NCBI GenBank assembly: GCA_942491145.1
Contig: CALOBC010000060.1
Coordinates: forward strand, 83,413 to 147,412
DNA from: CAXQUZ01 sp942491145
Lineage (GTDB): Bacteria > Myxococcota_A > UBA796 > UBA2385
Length of the DNA stretch: 64,000 nt
Direction of reading: 5' to 3'
This document shows positions 9,138 to 17,899 of this stretch, one piece after another; position 1 is the stretch's first letter, and every line of letters starts with the position of its first letter. The notes below the pieces were generated by a model that was given only the letters and a program-made list of their open reading frames with translations, did not search any database and was not told where the DNA came from. Both the position numbers and the translations under genes were made by a program.

Positions 9138-10478
9138 ATGCGCCCAGGTGCCCTCATGCTGTCCGTCGAAGAAGCCCTCGCCACCTGCCTTGCGCTCCGC
9201 TTCGAGATGCCGTCAGAGTCTGTGCCTGCCGCTGAAGCGCTCGGACGGGTGCTCGCCCACCCCTTGCTGGCCCAGCTCGACTCGCCGGTCTGGAACAACT
9301 CCGCCATGGATGGCTATGCCGTGGTGGCCGCCGATCTCGAGGGCGGTGGGCCCCACGGTTCGGGCTGCGATGTCGACGACAGCGGCGCCGAGGTGCGCAC
9401 GCTGGACGTGGTCGGCACCATCGCGGCGGGACAAGCCGGCGCGCTGACCGTGAACCGGGGCACCTGCTGCCGGATCATGACGGGTGCCCCCATGCCCCCA
9501 GGCGCCGATGCGGTCGTGGTTCGTGAAGTGGCCCGTGTCCAGCCGTCGCAAGCGGGCCAAGAGCGGGTGGGGCTGCCCACGGGCGTGCGCGCCGGGCAGA
9601 ACGTGCGTCGCCAAGGCGAGGAGTTTCGCGCCGGAGCGGTGTTGCTGGATGGCGGCACGGTGCTCGGCGGCGGCGCGCTCGGCCTCATCGCCTCCCAGGG
9701 ACTCACCCACGTCGAGGTCCGCCGGCGTCCCCGGGTGGCGGTGCTGTCCACGGGCGACGAGCTGATCCCGCCGGGAAGGCCCCTCGGACCCGGCCAGATC
9801 TATGGCTCAAACTCCGCCATGCTGGCGGGCCTCATCCGGGAAGCTGGCGGGGATCCCATCGACTGCGGCAACGCCCCCGACAGCCTCGCCGGCACCCGTG
9901 CCGCCCTCGCCCGGGCGCTGGACGCCAAGCCCGATGTGTTGCTGACCATCGGTGGCGTGAGTGTCGGTGACTTCGACCATGTGCGAGAGGCCATGGGGGA
10001 CGCCGGCATGGAGCTGGCCTTCCACAAGGTGCGGATGAAGCCCGGAAAGCCGCTGGCCGTGGGCACCATCGGGGGGGTGCCCACCTTCGGGCTGCCCGGC
10101 AACCCGGTGTCGAGCCACGTGACCTTTCTCCAGTTCGTGCGGCCCTTGATTCGCCTCGCGCTCGGGATGCCCCGCCCCTTCTTGCCGGTGGTGGACACGA
10201 CCTTCACCACCCGGATGACCCGGAGGGCCGGGCGGGCCGAGTTTGTGCGGGTGTCGGTGACCCCCACCGCGGACGGGCTCCACAGCGCCCAGCAGCGCCT
10301 GCAGAGCTCCGGCATGGTGGCCGCGATGGCGACGGCCGAGGGTCTCGCGTTGATCGGGGCGGATGCCGTCGGGCTGGAGCCTGGGGACCGTGTGGCCGTC
10401 CAGCTGCTGGCGCAGGGCTTGCCGGGTGGATCTGCGCCGACCCTGCGATGGGGTGGCCGCGCCAAGGACAGCCTGTGA
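9138..10478 (+). CDS. moeA: Molybdopterin molybdenumtransferase
   Basis: A 446-residue MoeA that inserts molybdate into adenylated molybdopterin to form Mo cofactor. Signatures: WNNSAMDGYAV near the N-terminus, RIMTGAPMPPGADAVV, the MoCF_biosynth domain VLSTGDELIPPG...GGVSVGDFDHV, and KPGKPLAVG...FGLPGNPVSS, followed by the C-terminal beta domain. I chose the ATG at 9138, after AAGAAGGGG, over an upstream start that lies in the intergenic hairpin region. The stop overlaps the GTG start of mobA, so the two Mo-cofactor genes are coupled. Confidence 0.92.
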   Translation: MRPGALMLSVEEALATCLALRFEMPSESVPAAEALGRVLAHPLLAQLDSPVWNNSAMDGYAVVAADLEGGGPHGSGCDVDDSGAEVRTLDVVGTIAAGQAGALTVNRGTCCRIMTGAPMPPGADAVVVREVARVQPSQAGQERVGLPTGVRAGQNVRRQGEEFRAGAVLLDGGTVLGGGALGLIASQGLTHVEVRRRPRVAVLSTGDELIPPGRPLGPGQIYGSNSAMLAGLIREAGGDPIDCGNAPDSLAGTRAALARALDAKPDVLLTIGGVSVGDFDHVREAMGDAGMELAFHKVRMKPGKPLAVGTIGGVPTFGLPGNPVSSHVTFLQFVRPLIRLALGMPRPFLPVVDTTFTTRMTRRAGRAEFVRVSVTPTADGLHSAQQRLQSSGMVAAMATAEGLALIGADAVGLEPGDRVAVQLLAQGLPGGSAPTLRWGGRAKDSL

Positions 10479-11020
10479 ATGGCGTATCTGGGGCCGTTCT
10501 CGCGGGGGGAGCGTCCCGTCGAATGGGGGCGGACAAGGCCCTGATCCCGGTGGACGGGGTGCCGCTGGCGGTTCGGACCGCCCAGACGTTGCGGGCGGCC
10601 GGCTGCGGGCCCGTGTGGTTGGTGGGATCCCAGCCCGCGCTGCACACCTTGGACTGGCCGAGCCTCCCCGATGCCCCAGGTGCCGGCCACCATCCCTTGC
10701 GCGGGATCGTGGCAGCCCTGCGTGCCAGCACACAGCCACTGGTCCTCATCTGCCCCTGTGATCTGCCGGCGCTCACGGCGGATGCGGTCCGTCGGCTGCT
10801 CGATCATGGCGGCCCCTGCGTCGCACACAGTGGCGACCGACGGCACCACCTCCTCGCCGTGCTGCCGGTCACGCTGCTCCAGCGCGCCCAACAGATCATG
10901 GACCAGCAGGGTCCCGCGCGCCTGCTCGTGGCGGACCTGCCGGCGGTCACCCTCGACCCCCAGACCACCGCAAATGCCAACACGCCAGCCGACCTGCTGG
11001 CCCACGGTGGGCGCTCCTGA
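10475..11020 (+). CDS. mobA: Molybdenum cofactor guanylyltransferase
   Basis: A 181-residue nucleotidyltransferase that attaches GMP to Mo-molybdopterin to make the guanine dinucleotide form used by DMSO-reductase-family enzymes. The GTP-binding loop LAGGASRRMGADKALIPV begins at residue 7, and CDLPAL carries the metal-binding aspartate. The GTG at 10475 overlaps the moeA stop (GTGA). It is slightly shorter than E. coli MobA. Its presence suggests that a bis-MGD enzyme is encoded elsewhere in the genome. Confidence 0.88.
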   Translation: MNGVSGAVLAGGASRRMGADKALIPVDGVPLAVRTAQTLRAAGCGPVWLVGSQPALHTLDWPSLPDAPGAGHHPLRGIVAALRASTQPLVLICPCDLPALTADAVRRLLDHGGPCVAHSGDRRHHLLAVLPVTLLQRAQQIMDQQGPARLLVADLPAVTLDPQTTANANTPADLLAHGGRS

Positions 11021-11063
11021 GCTCGCCACTTGGTAGAGTCTCGGCCACCGAGCGGGAGGCCCC

Positions 11064-12080
11064 ATGAGTGACACGAGCGGTCCGGCATTTGGCGCAGTGC
11101 GCGTGCTGGTTGACGACAGCTTGGCGCTCGCCAGCGAGCCACCGGAGCTCTTCGGCGAGGTCGCCCTCCCCTTGCCCCGCGCGGCCCTGATCCGGGCGCT
11201 GGCCGAGGGCACAGCCGGCCTCACAGTGGTCATCTCCGGGCCTGCGCTCCAAGTGGATGCGCGGGTGGCGGACGGCATCCAGACCCTCAGCCCCGCACCG
11301 GCGCTGGTCCATCGCATCTGCACGGTGGCCGAGGCCTCCCTGGGGCCCCAGGCCTTGCTGTTGCATGCGGTCGCCGGGACCTCCCCGACGTCGCTGGTGG
11401 TCGGGATTCCCGCAGACCCCTCCGTCCTCCACGCGGCGGCCCAAGTGCTGGCGCCCTTTGTGGGTCTGCCCACCGCCACCGCGGATCCGGAGGAAGCCCC
11501 CGAGTCGCAAGAGATGGCCACCGTTGACATCGCCGTCGTCGCAGAGGGCCGACCCGAGTCGGACGTGCGCGGCTGGCAGGGTGCGCTGGCCGCGATGGGG
11601 GCCACCCTCGACCGGGGGGCATGGGGCCACATCCCAGAGATCGTCGAGCGCTTTGCCCCCGTGCGGGATGTGTTGGCCCGGGCCGGTGAGCGGCGGCCGG
11701 TCCAGGATGATCATGGTCACACGTGGACCGCTTTTGGTTTTCCCGACCTGCGCAGGCCCGGCAGCAAGGTGATTTTGATTCGCGAGACGGCGCCGCTGAT
11801 CGAGATTCTTGCACTCCATCGAGCACCGGTGCGGGTGGGGGTCTGCGGGGAGGACTCGGCCGGCTGGTTGCCCGCCAGCACCCGCGACCCGGGCCCCGTG
11901 GCCGATGCCTTGGTGGGTCGCCGACCCCAGAGCTGGGGGCGCCTCTTCGCCGTGGAGGGCGACGCCATCTACCTGGAGCGGGGCGGCCGGGTGGTGCGCT
12001 GGAACGGCAGCCGTGAAGAGCCCGTGGGCTCGGTGGGCCAGGCGCTGGCGTCCCTGGTGCTCCGCTGGTCCCAGCGCTGA
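11064..12080 (+). CDS. Hypothetical protein
   Basis: I do not recognise this 338-residue protein. It is Ala/Val/Pro-rich, has no signal peptide or clear membrane helix, and seems to hold two alpha/beta halves (about residues 10-130 and 150-335). No nucleotide-binding loop, Cys cluster or catalytic signature is evident. GGGAGG precedes the ATG by 6 bases and codon use matches its neighbours, so it is probably real. It sits between mobA and mrp in the same direction, but this does not by itself define a role in Mo-cofactor metabolism. Confidence 0.65.
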   Translation: MSDTSGPAFGAVRVLVDDSLALASEPPELFGEVALPLPRAALIRALAEGTAGLTVVISGPALQVDARVADGIQTLSPAPALVHRICTVAEASLGPQALLLHAVAGTSPTSLVVGIPADPSVLHAAAQVLAPFVGLPTATADPEEAPESQEMATVDIAVVAEGRPESDVRGWQGALAAMGATLDRGAWGHIPEIVERFAPVRDVLARAGERRPVQDDHGHTWTAFGFPDLRRPGSKVILIRETAPLIEILALHRAPVRVGVCGEDSAGWLPASTRDPGPVADALVGRRPQSWGRLFAVEGDAIYLERGGRVVRWNGSREEPVGSVGQALASLVLRWSQR

Positions 12081-12176
12081 GACTGGCCCGCAACACGGGG
12101 TGCGAGGACCGGGACCGCAACACGCCGCTGAGGCCGGGTTAGCCGCTGGTTCTTCCCTGCTGCACGGAGCCTCCCG

Positions 12177-13295
12177 GTGTCCACGAACAACCCGGCCGAC
12201 GCAATTCTCGAGCCTGCTGCCACCCGCGTCCGCGACCCCCGAACGGGCCGCAGCGTGTGGATGGCCAAGCTGATCCAGTCCGCCAAGCTGACCGACAACG
12301 CGCTCGAATTCACCCTCCGGACCACGTCGGCCTACACCGACGACGACCGGGAGCGCATCGACAAGGGGCTGCGGGGCCAGATCGAACAGACCGGGTGGCG
12401 CGGCAAGCTCGTCATCCACCATGAGGTCGGAGGCGCGCCGGCACCTGCGCCAGCACCGTCAGCGGCGGCAAAGCCCAGCGATCCAGTGCGGGGCATGAGC
12501 GGTCCCGGCATGCAGGCCCACGGCGGCCCCATCCAAAAGAAGACGCTCCCGGGCGTCGGCCATGTGATTGCGGTCGCCAGCGGCAAGGGCGGCGTCGGCA
12601 AGTCCACCGTGGCGACCAACCTCGCCGTGGCCCTGCGCCGAGAAGGCCTGCGGGTCGGCATGATGGACGCCGACATCTACGGTCCCAGCCTGCCGACGAT
12701 GCTGGGCGTCTCCGGCAAGCCCTTCGCCAATGAAGACAAGAAGATTGTCCCCCTCGAAGCCCACGGCATCAAGTGCATGTCGATTGGCTTTCTGGTCGAA
12801 GAAGACGAGCCCATCATCTGGCGCGGCCCCATGGTCATGGGCGTGGTTCGCCAGTTCCTCCAGGATGTCGACTGGGACCCGATTGACGTGCTGATCATCG
12901 ACCTGCCTCCGGGCACCGGCGACGCCCAGCTCACGATGATCCAGGCCGTTGATCTGTCCGGTGCCGTCATCGTGACCACCCCCCAGAAGGTCGCGGTGCT
13001 CGATGCGGTGCGCGGCGTCGAGATGTTCCGCAAGCTCGACGTGCCCGTGCTCGGCGTGGTCGAGAACATGGCGTGGGTCGACCTCCCCGACGGCAGCCGC
13101 ATGACCCCCTTCGGCGAAGGCGGCGGCCAGGCAACGGCGGACCGATTCGAGGTGCCCCTGCTGGCCCAGATCCCGCTCATCACGGCGATTCGTGAAGGTG
13201 GAGACGGCGGCAAGCCGGTGGCACTGGGAGACGGACCCGGCGCGACCCCCTTCCGCACCATTGCCCGAACCCTCGCGGCCCAGCTTGGCCGCTGA
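12177..13295 (+). CDS. mrp: Mrp/ApbC-type iron-sulfur carrier ATPase
   Basis: A 372-residue P-loop ATPase of the Mrp/NBP35 family, thought to bind and transfer Fe-S clusters. Residues 15-85 look like a diverged MIP18 (DUF59) domain. A Pro/Ala linker follows, then the deviant Walker A ASGKGGVGKST (134-144), MDADIYGPSLPTMLG, IDLPPGTGD and VTTPQKVAVLD. The usual CxxC after ENM is missing: the segment reads ENMAWVDLPDGSRMTPFG. Some Mrp proteins also lack it, so ATPase fold and cluster binding should be judged separately. GTG start with GGAG 7 bases upstream. Lies before moaA, whose product needs 4Fe-4S clusters. Confidence 0.88.
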   Translation: MSTNNPADAILEPAATRVRDPRTGRSVWMAKLIQSAKLTDNALEFTLRTTSAYTDDDRERIDKGLRGQIEQTGWRGKLVIHHEVGGAPAPAPAPSAAAKPSDPVRGMSGPGMQAHGGPIQKKTLPGVGHVIAVASGKGGVGKSTVATNLAVALRREGLRVGMMDADIYGPSLPTMLGVSGKPFANEDKKIVPLEAHGIKCMSIGFLVEEDEPIIWRGPMVMGVVRQFLQDVDWDPIDVLIIDLPPGTGDAQLTMIQAVDLSGAVIVTTPQKVAVLDAVRGVEMFRKLDVPVLGVVENMAWVDLPDGSRMTPFGEGGGQATADRFEVPLLAQIPLITAIREGGDGGKPVALGDGPGATPFRTIARTLAAQLGR

Positions 13296-13326
13296 GCTGC
13301 CAACCCCGCCGGTCAGCGAGGCCCAC

Positions 13327-14319
13327 ATGACGCGTGAGCCCCTCAAAGACAGCTTCGGCCGCGTGCACACCTACCTGCGGGTGAGTGTGACCGACCGGTG
13401 CAATTTTCGGTGTGTCTACTGCATGCCGGCGGAGGGGCTCAGCTGGAAGCCCCGGGACAGCTTGCTGCGGTACGAAGAAGTGGGCCGGCTGGTGCGCATC
13501 TTCGCCGAGATGGGGGTCACCAAGGTGCGCCTCACAGGCGGGGAGCCCACGATTCGCAGTGACTTCGCCCAGCTTGTGGGCGCACTCGGCCAGATCGACG
13601 GCATCCGCGACATCGCGATGACAACGAATGGCCACACCCTGGCCCGGCTGGCGCCGACACTTGCCAAGGCTGGCCTGACGCGGGTGAACATCAGCATCGA
13701 CACCTTGGATGATGAGGGCTTCACCCAGATCACCCGCGGGGGGCGCCTGGCCCGGGTGCTCGAAGGCATCGAAGCTGCGGTCGACGCAGGGCTCACCCCG
13801 GTGAAGCTCAACGCGGTGCTGCTCCGTGGTGACAATGACGACCAGCTGGTTCCTCTGGTGGAGTATGCCGCCGCCAGAGCCCCCGCTGTTGAGCTGCGCT
13901 TCATCGAGTACATGCCGTTTGAGGCCCGGTGGCACAAGAGCGTGCGGTCCGGTGAGCTGCGCGAGCGGCTGGCGGCCCACTACACGCTGGTTCCCGGTGC
14001 CCCAAGGGGGCCCGATGCCGGCCCATCAAAGACGTGGACCATCGCGGAGAGCGGCCTGGTGATCGGGTTTATCAGCCCACTCAGCGAACATTTTTGCGCG
14101 AGCTGCAACCGGCTGCGGCTGTCGTGTGAAGGCCAGCTGCGCACATGCCTGGCCCACGAGGACACCCCCTCCTTGCGGGACCTCATCCGGGCGGGCCACA
14201 GCGATGATGCCCTCGCCGACGCCATTCGCGCGATGGTGATGGCGAAGAAGGCCGGCCACGAGGCGCTGCTGGAGGGCGGGGTGCCCTTTCAGGGCGTGAT
14301 GACCAGCATCGGCGGATAG
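13327..14319 (+). CDS. moaA: GTP 3',8-cyclase
   Basis: Radical-SAM enzyme catalysing the first step of molybdopterin synthesis, GTP to 3',8-cyclo-7,8-dihydro-GTP, with MoaC (not seen here). The SAM cluster motif CNFRCVYC supplies C25, C29 and C32. GGEPT follows, and the second cluster is supported by FCASCNRLRLSCEG near the C-terminus. The protein ends in the conserved Gly-Gly tail (TSIGG) needed by the family. The ATG at 13327 gives the normal length of 330 residues; a longer frame upstream would overlap mrp. Starts 31 bases after mrp. Confidence 0.93.
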   Translation: MTREPLKDSFGRVHTYLRVSVTDRCNFRCVYCMPAEGLSWKPRDSLLRYEEVGRLVRIFAEMGVTKVRLTGGEPTIRSDFAQLVGALGQIDGIRDIAMTTNGHTLARLAPTLAKAGLTRVNISIDTLDDEGFTQITRGGRLARVLEGIEAAVDAGLTPVKLNAVLLRGDNDDQLVPLVEYAAARAPAVELRFIEYMPFEARWHKSVRSGELRERLAAHYTLVPGAPRGPDAGPSKTWTIAESGLVIGFISPLSEHFCASCNRLRLSCEGQLRTCLAHEDTPSLRDLIRAGHSDDALADAIRAMVMAKKAGHEALLEGGVPFQGVMTSIGG

Positions 14320-14363
14320 TGGGCCGGCCCCAGCATCCGCACCCAGAAGCATCGGGAGACCAG

Positions 14364-16055
14364 ATGGCGGCCCTGACGTCCACCTCGAAGGACATTGTCG
14401 AGAGCACCCACGTGCGGTGGAGTGTGGTGCGCTTTCACCTGCCGGCCGAGATCGCAGACCAAGCACTGGTGCGCTTTCTTCAAGAGGCTGGGTTTCAGAG
14501 CTTTCAGGTGGTGAGCACCCCCAGCTTCAAGGGGCCCAACGGCAAGCCCATCGGCGACGGTCGCTGGGGCTTCCTCTATCAGCTACGGGACTATGCTCGG
14601 ATTGTGGGCTGGTTCTACACAGACGACGGACGCATTCCGGCCATCGTCGTCCACCGCGGCGTCGGGTGGCTGGAATTCACCCGCAACACCGTCGTCGTGC
14701 AGCAGAGCTTGGAGACGTGGCTGCGCCGTGCGGTGTGGGCCGCGACGCCGAGAGCGCTGGACGAGCGGGGCTTGCCCGTGCCTTGGGTGGCGCCGGAGCA
14801 GCGGGCCGAGGCGCTGGGCAGCGGCCGCGAGAATGACGACGACATCGAGTTTGTCACCGATGACGGGCCCCGCCGCGAGCGACAAGCAGCCGCCGATGTT
14901 CGCCCAGACCTCGAACCTGCCGATGACCAGAGCATTGTCGATGCCTTGGCATGGGCGACGGCGACGGCGGGCCTGTCGCCTGTCGACACCGAGGTGCTGC
15001 GCACGCCGAGTGCCCGGGATGGCTTTGTCGAAGGGCGGGTCTGGATCTCGCCCAAGGGACCCGTGCGGGTCCGGGTTGTGGTGGGCCCCAACGCCGATGC
15101 CGCCGAGGTGTGGGCCACGCTGCTCCATGAGCTCGCCCACGGACTTGCCGCCGACGCCAAGCACGGTGAGCCCTTCCAGCGTGCCCTCGTCCGGCTCGCT
15201 TCCCAGTGCTTCGGCGAGTCGGGCATCGCATGCTGCATTGCAGCAATCGGGGGCCGGTTCAGCCGCTTGGACGCCTGGATCGCCATCGCCGTCCGGGCGG
15301 TGCTCCGCGACAACCCACCGCCCACGCTGGAGACCGGGGACGAAGGCCAGCTCGCCCGTGTGATCTCCCGCATCCAGAAGCTCCGGCGCCTCGCCCAGAG
15401 CCAGCCCGGCACGCCCGAGGCCATCACTGCATGCGCCAAGGCCAATGATCTGCTCGTCCGCTACGACCTCGGCGCGTACCGGGTGAAGCTGAGTGCGGCC
15501 ATCGACGAGTCGATGTGCGACCGCTGGGTGGACGTGGGCAAGGGGGCCGTCTGGCGGCGCACCCTCGCAGCCGAAGTGGCCGACTGGTGCGGCGTGTTCT
15601 GCTTGTCGCGCCGGGACCAGGGCTGGATGCACTTCTTCGGCCAATACACAGACGTGGTGACCGCCGAGTGGTTCTTCGAGATCTGGGCGGCCCACATCGA
15701 GCGGGCGGCCGAAGCCCACATCAAGGACTTCAAGGCGCGCCGCAAGCTCGGTCTCATCTCTGGCAACACCCGCAGCGTGCGCACCAATTTTTGTGACTCC
15801 GCGGTGCTGGGGCTCAGCCGAAAGCTGGAGGCCGTCGCGGCGCAGAGTGACCAAAGCGGCGACGACACCCCCCAGCGACGGGCCGCGGCCGAGCGCTTCG
15901 CGGACCGGGAGCACACGCTTCGGGGCACCGGGTGGACGACCACTTCGAGCAAGTCAATCTCCCTGAACAGTGCTGGCTTGGAAGCTGGCGCCGCCGCACC
16001 GATGGGCAAGGGCGTGGCCGGTCGGTCGGGCACCAAGGGGCTCCTCGGGGGCTGA
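14364..16055 (+). CDS. SprT-like metallopeptidase-motif protein with DUF2786 domain
   Basis: A 563-residue cytoplasmic protein of unknown role. Residues 10-130 form an unrecognised N-terminal part. A zinc-protease-like motif HELAHG lies at 255-260, with a third histidine in KHGEPF (267), as in the SprT family. Residues about 328-370 match DUF2786 (RVISRIQKLRRLAQS...ACAKANDLLVRYDL), and the region after it resembles the domain that commonly follows DUF2786. The C-terminal about 60 residues are low-complexity Gly/Ser/Ala. GGGAG precedes the ATG by 5 bases. A protease activity is inferred from the motif only. Follows moaA by 44 bases and may be cotranscribed. Confidence 0.65.
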   Translation: MAALTSTSKDIVESTHVRWSVVRFHLPAEIADQALVRFLQEAGFQSFQVVSTPSFKGPNGKPIGDGRWGFLYQLRDYARIVGWFYTDDGRIPAIVVHRGVGWLEFTRNTVVVQQSLETWLRRAVWAATPRALDERGLPVPWVAPEQRAEALGSGRENDDDIEFVTDDGPRRERQAAADVRPDLEPADDQSIVDALAWATATAGLSPVDTEVLRTPSARDGFVEGRVWISPKGPVRVRVVVGPNADAAEVWATLLHELAHGLAADAKHGEPFQRALVRLASQCFGESGIACCIAAIGGRFSRLDAWIAIAVRAVLRDNPPPTLETGDEGQLARVISRIQKLRRLAQSQPGTPEAITACAKANDLLVRYDLGAYRVKLSAAIDESMCDRWVDVGKGAVWRRTLAAEVADWCGVFCLSRRDQGWMHFFGQYTDVVTAEWFFEIWAAHIERAAEAHIKDFKARRKLGLISGNTRSVRTNFCDSAVLGLSRKLEAVAAQSDQSGDDTPQRRAAAERFADREHTLRGTGWTTTSSKSISLNSAGLEAGAAAPMGKGVAGRSGTKGLLGG

Positions 16056-16171
16056 GCCTGGCCACCGAGTCAGGGGCCTGTGCGCCACACCATCGTTCCC
16101 TGCCCGATCCCGGGAAGAGGCGTTAGTGCCGCGATTCGCAGTTTGACCCGGCCTCCCGGGGAGGAGTGGAC

Positions 16172-17752
16172 ATGGGCTTCGCCCTCATCGGCTTGGCGGC
16201 GGTGTGTTTCGCCAGCCTTGCCTACTTTGCCTGGCTCGGAAAGCTGGGACTGGTCGCCATGGTGCTGCTGGGGCTGTCGGGCGGCCTGTTCTTCGCTGGG
16301 CGGCGCAAGCTCTCCCCCCAGGCCCGCAAGCTGCCGGACACGGTGGGCAAGATCCTGTTCACCATCGTCGGTTGCATGGCGCTGCTGCGCCATCCCATCG
16401 ACACCAACGTGCTGATGGCCAAGGGTGGCGAGTCCAACATCACGTTTGATGTGGGCGGTGCCCCCGAGCTGCTCGCGGAAGAGTCCATTCGCGTCACCGT
16501 GAAGGACGGCCAAGACAACGCCGTGGCCACCAAAGACGTGCGGCCGACCAAGGGCCAGAACACCGTCAAGGTGGACCTTCCTGAGGGCAAGTACACGGTC
16601 GATCTGAGCACGCCCAAGTCCGACAAGGTCAGCGCCACGCCGTCGATGAAGCTGCCGATCTACTCGGCCATCTCGGAGTACATCGACAAGGTCGACCGCG
16701 GTGAATTCATCAAGTGGGCCTTGGTCGCCATGGGCGTCAAGTTCATCGGGGTGCTCGCTTCGGCCTTCGCGTGGCACCTGTTGCTCATCGGCCAGGGCGT
16801 GCGCTTCCCGTACTGGCGAAAGATCGTCACTGCCTTCCTGATTGGGCGCTTCATCGGCACTTTCTTGCCGAGCACCATCGGTCTGGACGGCTACACGCTC
16901 TACGAGGCGGGCAAGTACAGCAATGAGTGGGCCCGGGTCATCACGGCCAAGACCCTAGAGAAGTTTGTGGGCGTGACCGGGCTGTTCCTCGGCATGGTGG
17001 TCACCCTGCCCTTCGGCTACTCCGTCATCGTCGACGTCATGACGGGGGTGGGCAAGCCGGAGTCCGCGCCGCTGCTCGCGGGTGCCATCCTCACGGTCGC
17101 CGGCGGCATCTCGGCGGTGGTGGTCATCGGTCTCGTCTGGCCCTCGTTCATCGTGGCCATCATGCGCTTGCTGGAGATGATCACCGGCAAGGTGCTGGGC
17201 ATCGTGCCTCCCCTGAAGGGCGTGTCCAACAAGATCATCGGCATCCTGCAGCAGTTCACAGCGTCGGTGCAAGCCTACCGCGGCAAGGTCGGGCTGCTCA
17301 TGCTCACCCTGCTGGCGAAGTTCATCACCCACTTCACCACCGCGGCGGTCTACTACTTCACGGCCCTCGCCATTGGTGTGGTCACCGCTGAGTTCTGGCC
17401 CATCACCTTCGGCTCCACCATCCAGATCCTCGCGACGCTGCTGTCGCCGACGGTGGCTGGTGAAGGCGCCCGGGAAGCCTTCCAGGCCCTGCTGCTGTCC
17501 AAGCAGCTCGGTGGGGTCGCCCAGGCGGTGCTGTCCGGTGCTCTGGGCTTCATCGCGGCGGAAGCGGCCACGATGTGGGGCGGCGCCTTTCTGTGGGTCC
17601 GCACCCCCCAGTGGCGGCCCGCCTTCGCCCTGGTTGACGGCAAACAAGTCGACTACGCCTGGATCACAGACGACGACGAAGGTGGATTTGATGCTGAGCG
17701 CATCCAGAAGGTTCGGGCCCAACACACCGCTCGCCCGCCGTCCGCTGACTGA
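16172..17752 (+). CDS. UPF0104 / lysylphosphatidylglycerol-synthase-type membrane protein with inserted soluble domain
   Basis: A 526-residue polytopic membrane protein. The core from about residue 185 has the LPG_synthase_TM (UPF0104) pattern, including GRFIGTFLPSTIGLDG and a helix-rich remainder with an AGEGAREAF segment. The N-terminus adds two membrane helices, and residues about 85-160 are a soluble beta-rich insert (SIRVTVKDGQDNAVATKD...YTVDLSTPKSDK) unusual for the family. No aminoacyl-transferase domain is attached, so substrate and activity are unknown. GGGGAGGAG lies just before the ATG at 16172; a GTG two codons upstream is less likely. Confidence 0.7.
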   Translation: MGFALIGLAAVCFASLAYFAWLGKLGLVAMVLLGLSGGLFFAGRRKLSPQARKLPDTVGKILFTIVGCMALLRHPIDTNVLMAKGGESNITFDVGGAPELLAEESIRVTVKDGQDNAVATKDVRPTKGQNTVKVDLPEGKYTVDLSTPKSDKVSATPSMKLPIYSAISEYIDKVDRGEFIKWALVAMGVKFIGVLASAFAWHLLLIGQGVRFPYWRKIVTAFLIGRFIGTFLPSTIGLDGYTLYEAGKYSNEWARVITAKTLEKFVGVTGLFLGMVVTLPFGYSVIVDVMTGVGKPESAPLLAGAILTVAGGISAVVVIGLVWPSFIVAIMRLLEMITGKVLGIVPPLKGVSNKIIGILQQFTASVQAYRGKVGLLMLTLLAKFITHFTTAAVYYFTALAIGVVTAEFWPITFGSTIQILATLLSPTVAGEGAREAFQALLLSKQLGGVAQAVLSGALGFIAAEAATMWGGAFLWVRTPQWRPAFALVDGKQVDYAWITDDDEGGFDAERIQKVRAQHTARPPSAD

Positions 17753-17899
17753 GCGCACGCTGGGGGGCGACTGTACTTCCGCAGACCCCTGCGCTACCAT
17801 CCCGCTGCTTTGTGAGGGTCCGTGAATCGACCACGTCACCCTCTCCGTTGCCTGGCTTCGCACTGCCGACGCCACCCTTCCCTGCGATGGGGACCGCGA

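Noticed and set aside
7187..9307. 706-codon open frame on the minus strand
   Set aside because: It is antisense to mltD; its His/Gly/Arg-rich composition is what a GC-rich gene gives in another frame, while mltD has clear domains.
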